From Sceloporus undulatus (lineage: Eukaryota; Chordata; Lepidosauria; Squamata; Phrynosomatidae): DNA of 64,000 bases. Under the pieces are notes generated by a model, which was not told the DNA's origin, ran no database searches, and was given only the letters and a program-made list of their open reading frames with translations. This document shows, piece after piece, positions 29,330-40,165 of this stretch (the stretch's first letter is position 1; the number at the start of each line of letters is the position of its first letter). The position numbers and the translations under genes were made by a program. Location: the NCBI RefSeq assembly GCF_019175285.1, contig NC_056527.1:123690112-123754111 (forward strand). Direction: 5' to 3'.

Positions 29330-29570
29330 GTGTGTATCTACATTGCAGAAATAATGCAGTCTAACACCGCTTAATGCCATGGCTCCATCCTAAAGAAGCC
29401 TGGGATTTAGCCTGGGATTTGGAGATTTGTGAGGCACCCGTACTCTTGGACAGAGGAGGCTGAAAACCTTGTAACACTACAAATCCCAGGATTCCATAAG
29501 GATGGCACTACAGCATTCAAAGTGATTTCAAACTGCATTATTTCAACTGTGAAGAAAACTCTGGATTAAT
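29330..29570. repeat. Family M MITE copy
   Basis: Left arm 'attgcagaaataatgcagtc', right core 'acactacaaatcccaggatt', right arm 'caaactgcattatttcaact'. An internal duplication of 'gcctgggattt' is present. Confidence 0.75.
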
Positions 29571-29632
29571 GTGAGTAGCAGAATCATACCTCTCAAGGAA
29601 ACTGTGAAAAGGTAGACAGAGGTGCGGGAACA

Positions 29633-29880
29633 TACATACATACATACATATGATCCTTGCTAACCATTGGGTTTGGTTCCAGGGCCCACCATGGATACCA
29701 AAATCCATAGATGCTCAATCCCAGTATAGACAATGGAATAGTAAAATGGTGCCCCTTATATGAAATGGCAAAATCAAGGTTTGCTTCTGGTTGTTTTGCT
29801 GGTGTTTTTAGAATTTCATCAAGCCATAGATGGTGAAATCTATGGATGCAGAATCCATGAATACAGAGGCCAAACTCTCT
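29633..29880 (+). repeat. (TACA)n tract then Tigger/pogo-like MITE
   Basis: A short TACA array (29633-29650) precedes a forward copy with 'gtttggttccagggcccacc', 'taccaaaatccatagatgct' and 'atgaatacagaggcca'. Confidence 0.75.
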
Positions 29881-30049
29881 CTGTGTGTGTATTTTTGCAA
29901 AGCCCATGTGTGTTTAACAGCCACAAAACAGCATGTGTCACTTTATCCATCACTGAACCTTTTGCCAAAGGACCACTTAATTCCATGCGCTGATTTCTGC
30001 TTGCTGGGCTGCTGCTAAAAATCTAATGGCAGCCCTACCGTATAAATAG

Positions 30050-30470
30050 CTTGTGAGTCTACCTGAAAAGCGCTGGACTATAGATGGCAAAAAAATAATC
30101 TCATTAATTTAAAGGCCAGGTTTTAAATGGCTAAATGTGTTAAAGGAGAACTCAAACAAAGAGAATGATGAGTGTGTGAACAGCCAGGGCCTGCCTGCTG
30201 TTTGGGCTCTTTGAGCAAGAGCTCAAAAAGGCACCCATGCAATTAATAAAGCAAACATCGCAAAGCACTTGGCTCCGCACACAAAGTACCAATTAACCTG
30301 TGAAAGACATTGGAAGCAAAAGCTAAAGAATGTGATTAATTTTGTAAGAGGCCCAACAAACGCAAGTGGGATTGAGACAGAGAAGCAGCGTGGATAAGAC
30401 TATTAATAGGATGCAACCTTACCTTCGAAAGGGTTGCAGTGTTAATAATAGGATGCAACCTTATGGCTGG
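30050..30470. other. Repeat-poor block rich in ATTAAT words, candidate enhancer
   Basis: 'ctcattaattta', 'gcaattaataaa', 'ccaattaacc', 'gtgattaatttt' and 'ctattaatagg' occur within about 350 bases. 'taataggatgcaacctta' is repeated at about 30404 and 30446. No repeat family or coding signal is seen. Confidence 0.35.
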
Positions 30471-30689
30471 GTCGAGTTTCTTTAAATGTTTGTCTTAAGG
30501 GGAAAAGGTGAAGGTAGAACACCAGCTGCCACATTAAAACATTCACCCAAGGCCCAGTGCTTTCTATACCACATGAATGCTATTTTAATGGTGGTATTAG
30601 CATGCCCTATACATATCTAGGTTTATATGTGCACCAGAACAGAATGGAAATACAGCAAATGCAAAAGTGATGGTTCTAGAGGCCAGGGT

Positions 30690-30770
30690 GATAAAAACCC
30701 ATTGAGTTACCCTGGGCAAGTCACACTCTCTCAGCTTCAGAGGATGGCAATGGTCCATTCCATCTCTTCT
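30690..30770 (+). repeat. SINE body fragment
   Basis: 'acccattgagttaccctggg' and 'cacactctctcagcttcaga' match the middle of the tRNA-derived SINE; head and tail are missing. Confidence 0.7.
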
Positions 30771-30911
30771 CATATGGTTTGTTCCCATAATCCCACATCC
30801 AGTCTTGTTTTTGCAGAGAGAACAGAGCTTCTCCATTTTCTGCTCCCAATTATGGAGTCTGTCTGATTTCTATATTAGCCATCAGGTAATGCCCATGTAT
30901 ATTACCGTCTC

Positions 30912-30956
30912 TTTGGTTATCTGAAGCATGTGTTTGGCCACATCTGTTTCCAGTAG

Positions 30957-31009
<53 letters not shown>

Positions 31010-31121
31010 TCGGACCATTCTTCTTCGACGTCACATAAAGAAGAACGGTCCCAAATAATAATAATAATAATAAAAACTACCAGAAACAGATGTGGCCAAA
31101 CACATGCTTCAGATAACCAAA
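30912..31121. repeat. Fold-back element with (ATT)n arms
   Basis: The left arm begins 'tttggttatctgaagcatgt' and the right arm ends with its reverse complement. The arms run inward through (ATT)n and (AAT)n to a second complementary block, 'ggaccattcttctt' against 'aagaagaacggtcc'. The loop is about 11 bases and contains 'gacgtcac'. Only about four mismatches are seen outside the ATT length difference. Confidence 0.85.
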
Positions 31122-31122
31122 A

Positions 31123-31287
31123 CCCAAATTTATTTTTCAACCACTGTATTACTTTATCTAGCTTCATCATGTCTGCTGATTTTGTAAGCCAGTCCTTGTG
31201 AGTAAGTATTTCTTCTGATTTCCACTTTTGGGCATATAATTCCCCAACCTGTCTGACATAGGTGTCTTGTATATCAACAAGAGGCAT
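31123..31287 (-). mobile_element. Possible L1-type LINE C-terminal fragment
   Basis: The minus-strand frame reads KDWLTKSADMMKLDKVIQWL, a W..K..MM..DK pattern reminiscent of the last part of L1-clade ORF2 proteins. It ends at the fold-back element. The assignment is tentative. Confidence 0.35.
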
Positions 31288-31559
31288 GGATTTGGCAGGG
31301 CGAGGTTCTTCTCCAGAGAGGACAAGCCTGTTGACCCTCTTTGTCTAGAGGAGAGGCGAGAAATGAGTAATTTCTCCGAGCGAACGTCCTTGCCCCTTTC
31401 TCCACTCTTCCAGTTTAATTACATAGCTATACTCGACTCTGTAGGTGTAGAAATTCCTGGCAGGTCGCAATAGCAAAGAGCAAGTTGCACAAATAGCTGA
31501 GGATTTGCAGCGAGAGACCTTAGGGCTAATTTTTGGTTATATCTACACAGCTTGGTCAT

Positions 31560-31905
31560 GTCTGCCAACATTTCAAAGGCAAAACTGGGACACATGTGGG
31601 ATGGAGCAATATCTGAATGTGGTCAAGATGGCCAAACTTGTCGACGAGGAAGAACAGACAAAGTAGGAGAGGTTGCAGCAGTTTGCTTTTGCCTGAGCCG
31701 AATGGGGAAGGGCAAAATGTCATCCCATCCCTCAACCGCTCCTCCCTGATGAATTAACTGAGTGCAAACTACCTTTGTAATTTGTAGTTTGCAGCAATTG
31801 AAGTAAGCCGTGAATAAAGGACAAAAGAGGGAGGAGGAGAGAGAAAGTGGGACATTTTAAAGGCAGCTCAAAAACAGCAACAACAGAGGATTAATGGGAC
31901 AGTCT
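31560..31905 (-). repeat. Family C interspersed repeat, longest copy
   Basis: Reversed relative to 6915-7215: 'gcagcagtttgcttttgcct' and 'gcagcaattgaagtaagc' are shared. Confidence 0.65.
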
Positions 31906-31925
31906 TGTCCGAATATGCCAAATAT

Positions 31926-32000
31926 GAGAGCTAGTGTGGCATAATGGTTTGAGTGTTGGACTATGACTCTGGAGACCAGGGTTCGATTCCCCACTTAGTT
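31926..32000 (+). repeat. SINE head fragment
   Basis: 'agctagtgtggcataatggt' through 'gaccagggttcgattcccc', i.e. the tRNA-like part only. Confidence 0.8.
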
Positions 32001-32581
32001 TTTGCAAGCTGTACATGGGAGACACCCAAAGACTCAGAAGAGCTATAGAAATGCCATTGTTGCACACATGTTCAAAACAAAAGGACCATATGAACCTTCA
32101 TAAACCTTCACTGCCCTTCTTCAAGTCCCACCGACTTCTAAGGTTTGTCTGTTTGTTTGCACACATGCCTTCACCCTATTTATGTTCCAGGGCATGGTAC
32201 AATTTTAAATCATTTCATCAGGAGACAGAGTTCAAAGCTAGCAATTAAACATCCGAACCCTTAGGGAAAAACAATAGCAGGTGAAACCACCTGGAAAAAT
32301 AAAAACATTTTTTACCCATCACCCAAAAAACTGCAAAGCAAGTACCAGGGAGGCCTCTCCAAGGGAGGGCACAGCATAACCAGGGAGCGTTCGGCAGGTG
32401 ATGACAAGCAAGGATGTTTTTTAAAGGGTTGTGGCACCTTGTTTGGAAAACACTCCTCCAGTGCCAAATAAATGTGTTTTATTTGAACATGCACCCGAGC
32501 ATTTGATATAACTGTTTCTAACTCCCTGTTGATAGTCTGGCTATATATCGGGGATTGTTCCCCTTGTCTGATGTTGTCGTT

Positions 32582-32808
32582 GAGAGCTAGCATGGTATAG
32601 TGCTTTAAGAGTGGACTAGGATATTGGGAGACCAGGGTTCGAATCACAGCTTGGCCATGTTGGGCATGTCACACCCTCTCAGCCTCAGAGGATGGCCATG
32701 GCAAACCCCCTCCGAAGAAACGTGCCAAGAAAACCCCATGATAGGATCGCCATAAGTTGGAAACGACTTGAAGGCACACAACAACAACAACAACAACAAA
32801 TGATGCTG
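32582..32808 (+). repeat. Full-length tRNA-derived SINE
   Basis: Head 'agctagcatggtatagtgct', B-box 'gggttcgaatcac', body 'gccaagaaaaccccatgata', tail 'cgccataagttggaaacgac' and (ACA)n. Confidence 0.88.
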
Positions 32809-33124
32809 TCTTTTTCTGCTGTGCTTTACTGACTCGTCTGGTTTATGGTGTTGTTTCATTCTTTTAATTCTAGGTCTCCCTGAAATCCCAGGCGGAAAAG
32901 TGCTAGCAAATGTACTAATGGTAATAAAAATAATTACTACATGCTAACAGTCTCCTTGCTGTTTCGTCATTTTCAATGGTGATTCACACTGAGTTGGTGG
33001 GAACCTAGAATGGAGCCTTGACTTCTGCAGAGACTTCTAGGGCTTGGATGGAGGAGAACCTCAGGCTGAATTCATTATTCCTGGAGTACCAACCTGGCCT
33101 AAGGTTCTCCAAATGGCTCATCCT

Positions 33125-33260
33125 CAGTGGTTCCCAGACTTTGATCTTCCAAGCGCTTTGGACTTCAACCTCCAGATGACCCAGCCGGCTTGGCCAACAG
33201 TCAAGAATACTGAGAGCTGCAGTCCAGAACATCTGGAGAACCAAAGTTTGGGAACCCCTG
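33125..33260. repeat. hAT-like palindromic MITE
   Basis: Ends 'cagtggttcccagactttg' and 'caaagtttgggaacccctg' are inverted repeats of the hAT/Charlie type. The interior is largely palindromic. Confidence 0.7.
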
Positions 33261-33299
33261 CTCTAGGACATCACAGTTTTCTTGGTTTCCCTGTTTGCA

Positions 33300-33390
33300 T
33301 ACTGGAACCCTTTCACACTGCATAATTATCATGGTATGATTTAACATTATCTACCATGGAATCCTGGGATTGGTAGTTACATTAAGCACT
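33300..33390. repeat. Half copy of family M MITE
   Basis: 'tttcacactgcataattatc', 'ctaccatggaatcctgggat' and 'tggtagtta'. Confidence 0.6.
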
Positions 33391-33394
33391 AGAG

Positions 33395-33521
33395 CAGTAG
33401 CTCCCAAACTTTGCTCCTGCAGGTGTTTCGGACTTCAACTCCTAGATATCCTAGCCAGCTTGGCCAAAAGTCAGGAGCTGCAGTCCAAAACATCTGGAGA
33501 ATCAAAGTTTGGGAACCCATA
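33395..33521. repeat. Second hAT-like palindromic MITE
   Basis: Ends 'cagtagctcccaaactttg' and 'caaagtttgggaaccc'. Same family as 33125-33260, separated by a family M half copy. Confidence 0.7.
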
Positions 33522-33534
33522 GTGACATAGTGGC

Positions 33535-33725
33535 ACCCCTGGGAGGCAGTCGACTCTTGCTGCTCCCAATAGTCTTGGGCAAAAGCAAACTGCTGCAGCC
33601 AGTCGTCGCTTCTGCATTCTTCCTCTCTAATACATTTTGCCATCTTGACCACAATCGGATGTTGCTTGGCCACATGTGTCCTGGTTTTCTTATGCAAAAT
33701 GTTGGCTAGTATGTGATCCAAACTG
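33535..33725 (+). repeat. Family C interspersed repeat copy
   Basis: 'gggcaaaagcaaactgctgc' and 'gttgcttggccacatgtgtc'. Confidence 0.65.
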
Positions 33726-34414
33726 ACCATGTTTCCCTCCCATCCTAAGGAATAAATGAGTTTTATATTGCCTCCACCTCACCTCCCGACACCTTCATTC
33801 CCTCATCTTTTCTCCTTTGGCTTCGCCTTTCTGTTTTCTTGCCTATCAACGCGAACACCTGTTCTTGTGTCAGGATCACAGCTCTCTCCTGTCAAGATCA
33901 TTTCCGTTCGTGACGGCTCCTTTTGTGCTTGAAGAAGATGCTACTCATATTTCTAGTTATCTCACCGGCAGCCCCCACACCTGTTCCCCCTGTTTCAGAC
34001 TTTAGTCGATAGGAATTTAACCCTCTGAATGCTGACAAGGGGTCTTCATGATAGACACTAAAGCTGCAAAAAGAAAAGGAGGGGAAAAAACAGCACCAAA
34101 TTTAGGAAGGAGAAGAATGGAGCCTTATCTGTGTCCGTGCAGACCTGCTCAAAACAAACATTCAAGAGCTCTATTTTGGAGGCTGTTTTTCTTAAATGAA
34201 AAAGGGAGGACAAATAGTTGAATATGAGCCCTAGCTTGTTAGCAAGAATCAATTACACAGGCTGCAAAAATATCTGTCAGCAACCTTCATAAGCGCAGCA
34301 CTGAGCTACAGCAGCTCCTGAAATAACTTGCACTGTTGAGATATGGGTAGATTTTTAAATTCTGGGTATGTAAAACCAGGAATGTACCTGATCATTATTG
34401 AAATGTGCCTTACA

Positions 34415-34765
34415 GGCACTTTAAAGCAGTGGCGAGCAACTATGGGCATCTCAGTGACTCCAGCTCCCAGTATCCATCACCACTGGCTATGCTGGGAAGG
34501 CCTGATGGGAATTTCAACCAGATAACACCTAGAGATGCCAGTCCAATAATGACACCGCTGTTGCCTCCATCGTTTCCCCAAAATACCATGCCTTTATATT
34601 CTCTCAACAAGCTTTTATCTTGCTGAACAGTGATAAAAACCAACTTCTGTTCCTTGTGCAGATGACATTTTATGTTCCCAACTAGTAAAGTTGAAGGCTT
34701 GATTTTCATTGCAAAAATAATACAGTTTGACACTGCTTTAACTGCCATGGCTCTATGCTATAGAA
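34415..34765. repeat. hAT-like relic plus family M half copy
   Basis: 'ctccagctcccagtatccat' and 'ggcctgatgggaatttcaa' suggest a hAT-like relic (34425-34560). 34700-34765 has 'acagtttgacactgctttaa' and 'ctgccatggctctatgctat' of family M. Confidence 0.55.
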
Positions 34766-35321
34766 CAGAACCAAAACATGTCTGGTCCCAGGCATAGAAT
34801 CATAGATTTTGGATAAAGGGGACTCAACCTGTATTAAAAATATATAAATGAACTAATATTGAGCTTTCGCATTAAAACGTAAGAAAGGAAATGGGTTTCT
34901 CAAAAGCAACAGCTTGACCTTCCTCCCTCCACCCCAGCAAAGCCAAATTCTTCCAAAATCCATGTTGCAGCATGTGAAATGGCTGGCAGCTTTTGCAGCA
35001 GATGGTGCTTTGGGCTGCACTCTTAACACCCACTTGCCCATGAGCAATCTTCTTGGATCCAGTGGGACTTCCTATGAAATAAACATGTCCAATTTGATTG
35101 CACTGTTAGGACTAAATCCAGTTGCTAGTTCCATCCAAACCAGACCCAATGCGCCATCTGCTGAATGGCAAATCAACACTTATGTAAACCCTATTGGTTT
35201 AATGGGTCTGCACTGGCTAGGGCTGGCAATTAGATTCAGCCTATGGTCACAGTCCAATAGAGGAGCTGTATAGGGAAAAGTTATGTCAGTGTAGCTACAC
35301 CATGGAAGTGCTAAACTACTT

Positions 35322-35515
35322 GTATAGCTGGCCCTACACATTTGCGGCTTTGGCTTTTGCAGCTTTTATTATTTGTGGTTTTGATTAATAGGTTCTCCCT
35401 CAGAGATGGCAAAAGACTATGTAAAACTACCAGTCCCAGGATTCCATAGGATGGAGGTACGGCACTTAAAGTGGTGTCAAACTGCATCATTTCTACAGTG
35501 TAGATGCACCCATAG
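35322..35515. repeat. MITE end fused to family M half copy
   Basis: 'agctggccctacacatttg' matches the 24772 element. 35410-35515 carries 'aaaactaccagtcccaggat' and 'gtggtgtcaaactgcatcat' of family M. Confidence 0.6.
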
Positions 35516-36574
35516 TGTTCCTCTGTCCTCAACTCTTGTCAATAATTTATTAGGTGACTTCAGGCAAACTATTCTCTTTCAGCCACCAACCCTATTCATC
35601 TACAGTATGGGGGAATAGTACACTGGACCACCTTACAGGGTTGTTGTGTGGCCTTGCTATGTCGATCCATGCAAAACACTCTGAACACTCCGCAGCACTA
35701 TTGAAATGTTTGATCCTATTATGGTGGAACATTGTTTTCCAGATCAAAGTAGTCAAAGGCGGCCTGGTTGACAGCCAAATGGACTAATATTTTTTTTAAT
35801 AGTCAAATAGATGTTAACTAATAGAGAACAATGTGCCAATTAAGTATCACAAATAGCAATGTGCAACGGAGCCTGCAATCCCATTCATCTCTGCAGATTT
35901 GGAAATCTGTTGCATAATTCCAGCCTTGTTCAACAGCGCGTCGAACACAACAAATGTGGCTTGACAATTACGGCTGCAGCCTTTAACGGAATCTATTAAA
36001 GTCAGTTAATGCAGTGCCTTCAGTACTGGAGGCATGAATGACTCTGAATACCAGTGGCTGGGGAAACAGAAACCGGTGTATGTTCCTCATGCTCTATCTG
36101 TGGCATAGGCATGTGATTGACCATGATGGGAAATCCCTATCTATCTAAAGAGGGGGATAGAGAATGCAAAAATATTCCAACAGTTTTCTTGTACTCCAAA
36201 GGTGCCACTTATTCTGCAACACTTGAAATGACAGGGTTCTGCTCCTTAAAACATCAGCCTCTACAGTTTCTGTGCAACTATTTAAATTGGCTTGAGATTT
36301 TCTGGAACCTGAGGTTAAATGTCGTAAGGTGCCAGAGCAGGTCTGTCAAAGGCTTAGGGCTTTGGTGTGATACCAGTAGACAGCATTGCTTGGGGAGAAA
36401 AGGGCTTAACAGGCAAATTGTCTCCAATCTAGCCTTCCTGGGCTCTAAGCCTGTAGCAGAGGGAAGGACAAAGCAAACAATACCTTAGTTGCATGAGAAT
36501 GAATTAGATTAACCCTCAGCCCCCAGGATACAGAATTTGCTCATAATGAATAAGACCTAGAATGTCTTATGACA
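35516..36574. other. Intronic stretch with a repeat-poor block
   Basis: No gene is seen. 35860-36020 is free of repeat words and holds 'gacaattacggctgcag' and 'tctattaaagtcagttaatg', a possible conserved element. Confidence 0.3.
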
Positions 36575-36582
36575 GTGGTCCA

Positions 36583-36800
36583 AAACACACTGCAGAAATA
36601 ATCCAGCTTGACACCGCTTTCACTCCCCTGGCTCAATGCTAGCAAATCCTAGGAACTGCAGTTTATTGTGGTACCAGAGCACTATGACAGAGAAAGCTAA
36701 ATATCTCCCAAAACTACAGTTCCCAGAGGTCCCTAGCATTGAGCCAGGGCAGTTAAAGCAGTCTCAAACTGGATTATTACTGCAGTGTGTTTCTTCTTCC
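36583..36800. repeat. Family M palindromic MITE, reference copy
   Basis: Terminal inverted repeats of about 70 bp: 'cacactgcagaaataatcca' on the left and 'ggattattactgcagtgtgt' on the right. Inside are 'caatgctagcaaatcctagg' and its counterpart 'ctacagttcccagaggtccc'. No coding capacity. Family M recurs at least a dozen times in this window. Confidence 0.85.
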
Positions 36801-37230
36801 TTGGCTTGGCTTCATCCCTTTTCGCTTGCTGCATCGTACTCCTGGAACTGCCTCCCTGAACATCTGCGGACTCTCTCTTCTCTTGCTAGCCTTGCTAGAA
36901 TTAAAGACTTTCTTGTTCTCTAAAGCATTTGGAACTGCATTTTAATGTTGTTTTACAATTTTATATTTGGTTATCCACAGATTCAAGCATCCATGGCATG
37001 AAAATATTTTTTAAAAAGTATAAATTCCAAATAGCAAACCTTGATTTTCCACTTGATATAAGAGACACCATTTTCCTTTTCCATTGTATTGGGACTTGAG
37101 CATCCACAGATTTTGTTATCCACGGGGGGTCCTAGAATGTCTCATTGTGTGGTTTGATTTGTATTATTTTTGTGTGTGTGTATAAGCCATCTTGAGTCCC
37201 AGTTTGGAGGAAAAGGCAGAATATAAAAAT
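36795..37230 (+). mobile_element. Non-LTR LINE 3' end split by a MITE
   Basis: The translation SYSWNCLPEHLRTLSSLASL matches the 'WN.LP..LR...L..F' C terminus common to L2/CR1-like reverse transcriptases. The 3' UTR is interrupted at 36967-37135 by a reversed Tigger-like MITE, then resumes to 'aagccatcttgagtccc' and 'cagaatataaaaatc'. Confidence 0.7.
36967..37135 (-). repeat. Tigger/pogo-like MITE nested in a LINE tail
   Basis: 'ttatccacagattcaagcat' to 'ttatccacggggggtcctag'. Confidence 0.75.
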
Positions 37231-37589
37231 CAATGGGTGGATGTATGTTCTTGTGTCCTCTTATGATTCAGCATCGCTCAGGGCATTATGACCTGGCAAG
37301 AAATCCAGCAACATGCCACTCCAGATTCCAAACTTACCAAGTTCCTGCCCAAAAGCACTCCCACTTCTGACAATGGCAGACAGGCAGCTGAAACCTGCAT
37401 GCAAGAGATGTTTCAGATGCCTGGCTTGACTCAAAAGAGCAGATGCAACCAGCGCACCATCAGGTGAACATGTGGGCATGAGATCTAACTCTACTGACAA
37501 AGATGGGCAGAGTCTGGTAATCTGGATTTAAGATACAGGTGCAAAACTCAAAGCACCTAAACACCGGAGAGCCTTGACTTTGGCATGAT

Positions 37590-38040
37590 GCCATGCCCTT
37601 CCCTCAGCCATCCTTGAAGGCCAATACAAGAAGATCCCATTCTCTGGCCAAAGAGAAACAACAGAGTATGTACTACACCAGTGCTCATACTACAGGGACA
37701 TCCGCCTCAGCCTTATTTCACGTCTATTGTATAAACATCAAGGACGCACCAGTCGATTTTACACTTCTTTGTTGCTTTCAGACACCAACCCTGATATAAC
37801 ATATAATGTTGCCTGATTCTGTGCAGCTGTGGTTAAAATCCATCAAGCAATGACCTCTGCACTAGACAAGTGCCAATCTTGCCCTGCCACACTGGATTTT
37901 AAAAGGATGTTTTAAATACTGTTTTTAACCTGTGTTTTTACCTTGTCTTTAACCTTGTTTTTACCTTCTTTTATTCTGTATCTCCTATTTACCTGCGCAA
38001 GTCTGTGACTGTAATAAAAATGTACTGAACTGAACAGAAG
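37590..38040 (+). mobile_element. Probable non-LTR LINE 3' fragment
   Basis: Broken frames suggest a retrotransposon C-terminal tail ('gacaccaaccctgatataac', 'caagtgccaatcttgccctg'), followed by a T-rich 3' UTR with AATAAA near 38015. The clade is uncertain. Confidence 0.4.
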
Positions 38041-38504
38041 CAAGTTGCCTAGCAAAGTAAACACAAATAGCAAAAAGCAGGTTTCCTCCTTTTCTCAAAA
38101 GATACGCCACGGGAAGGTTGTGTAACATTAATCTCCTTCCAGGGAGGTTGTTTTGGAAGACGCTGCACATCTTTGGAAAGCTTTAGCCAAAGTTTGCCCT
38201 ACGTCCTTTTTTTTCTCAGAGAAGGAGATTTCACTGGAGGAAAACCGTGGGACTTTCATGGCTCGCAACTTGGCCAGCCAGGGTTTGGAACTTGTTCCAA
38301 ATGCATAGCAAGCAGCTCTCTCAATATGGCTCATACGATGCGCAAGCTGGAGATGGGAGCTTTGACTGAACTGTGTCCAAGTCCCTATGGAAACTCTGAG
38401 CCAACATGATCTAGGAAGACATCTTTTGTATGCCAGATTTCTTCCTTGACATCAAAGGGCAGAAGACGTTTGCATGTCGTCGCTGCCATCATGCCAGGCT
38501 AGCT

Positions 38505-38668
38505 CAAGGCTTTTTAGTAAGAACCTGCTGGATGAGCTTGGACAAGTTGCTCTATCTCAGCCTCAGAAGGCAAAGACAAACCCCCTCTAAACAAATCTTG
38601 CCAAGAAAACCCCACGATAGGTTCATCACAAGTCGGAAACAACTTGCAGGCACACATCAACAACAAAA
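38505..38668 (+). repeat. SINE body and tail fragment
   Basis: 'tatctcagcctcagaaggca', 'gccaagaaaaccccacgata' and a CAA tail; the head is missing. Confidence 0.8.
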
Positions 38669-38819
38669 TCCTCATGCATTCCCACAACTGGGATGATGCC
38701 CTAGAAGAGCTTGCAATGTGGCAAAATTTGGCTCGGCTCTCAAGTTTTGCTGGAGGCTGTGCTACTGACTTTCTGGATCTGGCAAGGGATGGTGAGAGGA
38801 TTTTGAAAGGCAGATAGGC

Positions 38820-39170
38820 TGCTCACCTGTAACAATAAGAAATCAAATACAGGTACATGTTGAGGTTTCCTTGACAGTCAGCATTGTGGAATGCATGGCA
38901 GGCCGCTCAGCTCATCAACACAGGCATGAACCAGCTTATAAATACACTACGCACACAAGGAAGTTGACTTCTCTCTGTTATTTGCTCCCAGCAAGTGATA
39001 TCCAGGGACAGAGTGCCACTGAACCTGGAGGTTTTATTTAATAACCACAGGTGTTGACAGACACGCTCTGTGCATTTGCCTAATCCTTTGAATAGTCACC
39101 TCAATTATTGGGTCCAGGATTCCGTTAGTTAATTAGGCATTGTGGATTCATTCTGTCTTCAACCTTCAAC
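38820..39170. other. Repeat-poor block, candidate enhancer
   Basis: Contains 'gcattgtggaatgcatgg', 'agttaattaggcattgtgg' and 'cctcaattattgggtcc'. No coding frame, no repeat words. Confidence 0.3.
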
Positions 39171-39547
39171 TTACTACCCTGCTATCAAACTCCATTAGAC
39201 AAACCAAAGTCTCGTATCAAGAGAGAGGAAGAAGCAAAAAAAACTATTCTCTTCACGCACATCATGGTTTTATAGATCTCCATCATGTTCCTACTTCAAC
39301 TGTATCTTTGCCCATCAGAAATGCACATGCCACACTGAGATATTTTAGCAATGAGTAAAGGCCTTTCAGAACTGAGCTTGGGGGGAAATACTTCCCAGAA
39401 CCCCCCTAGACAGCATGGCTCCTCTGGGCAGGTAAAAACATTTCCCTTGCGAAAAAAGCAAGTGGGCAATGCCATTTCAGGTGTTGTTCGCTGGCAGTGT
39501 TTTTAAAATCCTTTTTAAAAAAAGACATGTGATGCCTTTCTCAAAGA

Positions 39548-39571
39548 GAGCGAGAGAGAGAGAGAGAGAGA
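39548..39571. repeat. (GA)n microsatellite
   Basis: About ten GA units. Confidence 0.9.
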
Positions 39572-39724
39572 AATGCTATGCACACAACCCAAATCAGCTT
39601 GCCAAAAAGAGGAGCAGCAGAAGGTTGTGTGGAGAGCAAGAGAGAGAAATACACAAGAAATCGCGCATCTTCAGCAAAGGGAGTTTTCCTACTTCCCAAC
39701 ATTTCACTCATGGGACCTGGACTG

Positions 39725-39940
39725 CCTCTGCACTGCAGAAAGAATTTGATTACATACTACTTAAACTGCCGTGGCTCAATGCTATGGAATTCTGGGATCT
39801 ATAGTTTGTTGTGGCACCAGAGCTCTCCGACAGAGAAGGCTGAATGTCTCACAAAACTATAGTTCTGACTTCCATCGCACTGAGCCATGGCAGTTAAAGT
39901 GGTGTCAAAGTGGATTATTGCTGCAGTGCAGTTGCAGCTC
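39725..39940. repeat. Family M MITE copy
   Basis: 'aaactgccgtggctcaatgc', 'gaattctgggatctatagtt', 'catggcagttaaagtggtgt' and 'gattattgctgcagtgcag'. Confidence 0.75.
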
Positions 39941-40165
39941 AAGTGTGGTCAAGATGGCAGAAATTATTAATGAGGAAGAGCACACAAGTCAAGAGAGGAT
40001 GCAGCATTTTGCTTTTGCTCCATCCTACTGGGAAGGGCAAGATTCTGCCTCCTCCTCTCCTCCCTCCACCTCTGAGTGAAATTAGTTCAAACTAATTTTG
40101 CAGTTTGAACCCACTTTGCAGCAACTGAACTAACATGTGGACAAGGGGGAAAAGTGGGAGGAGGA
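39935..40165 (-). repeat. Family C interspersed repeat copy
   Basis: 'tcaagtgtggtcaagatggc', 'gcagcattttgcttttgctc' and 'ttgcagcaactgaactaac'. Confidence 0.6.

Noticed and set aside
30850-31287. 145-codon frame containing poly-isoleucine
   Set aside because: The middle is a translated ATT microsatellite in a fold-back; only the first 55 codons may be a LINE scrap.
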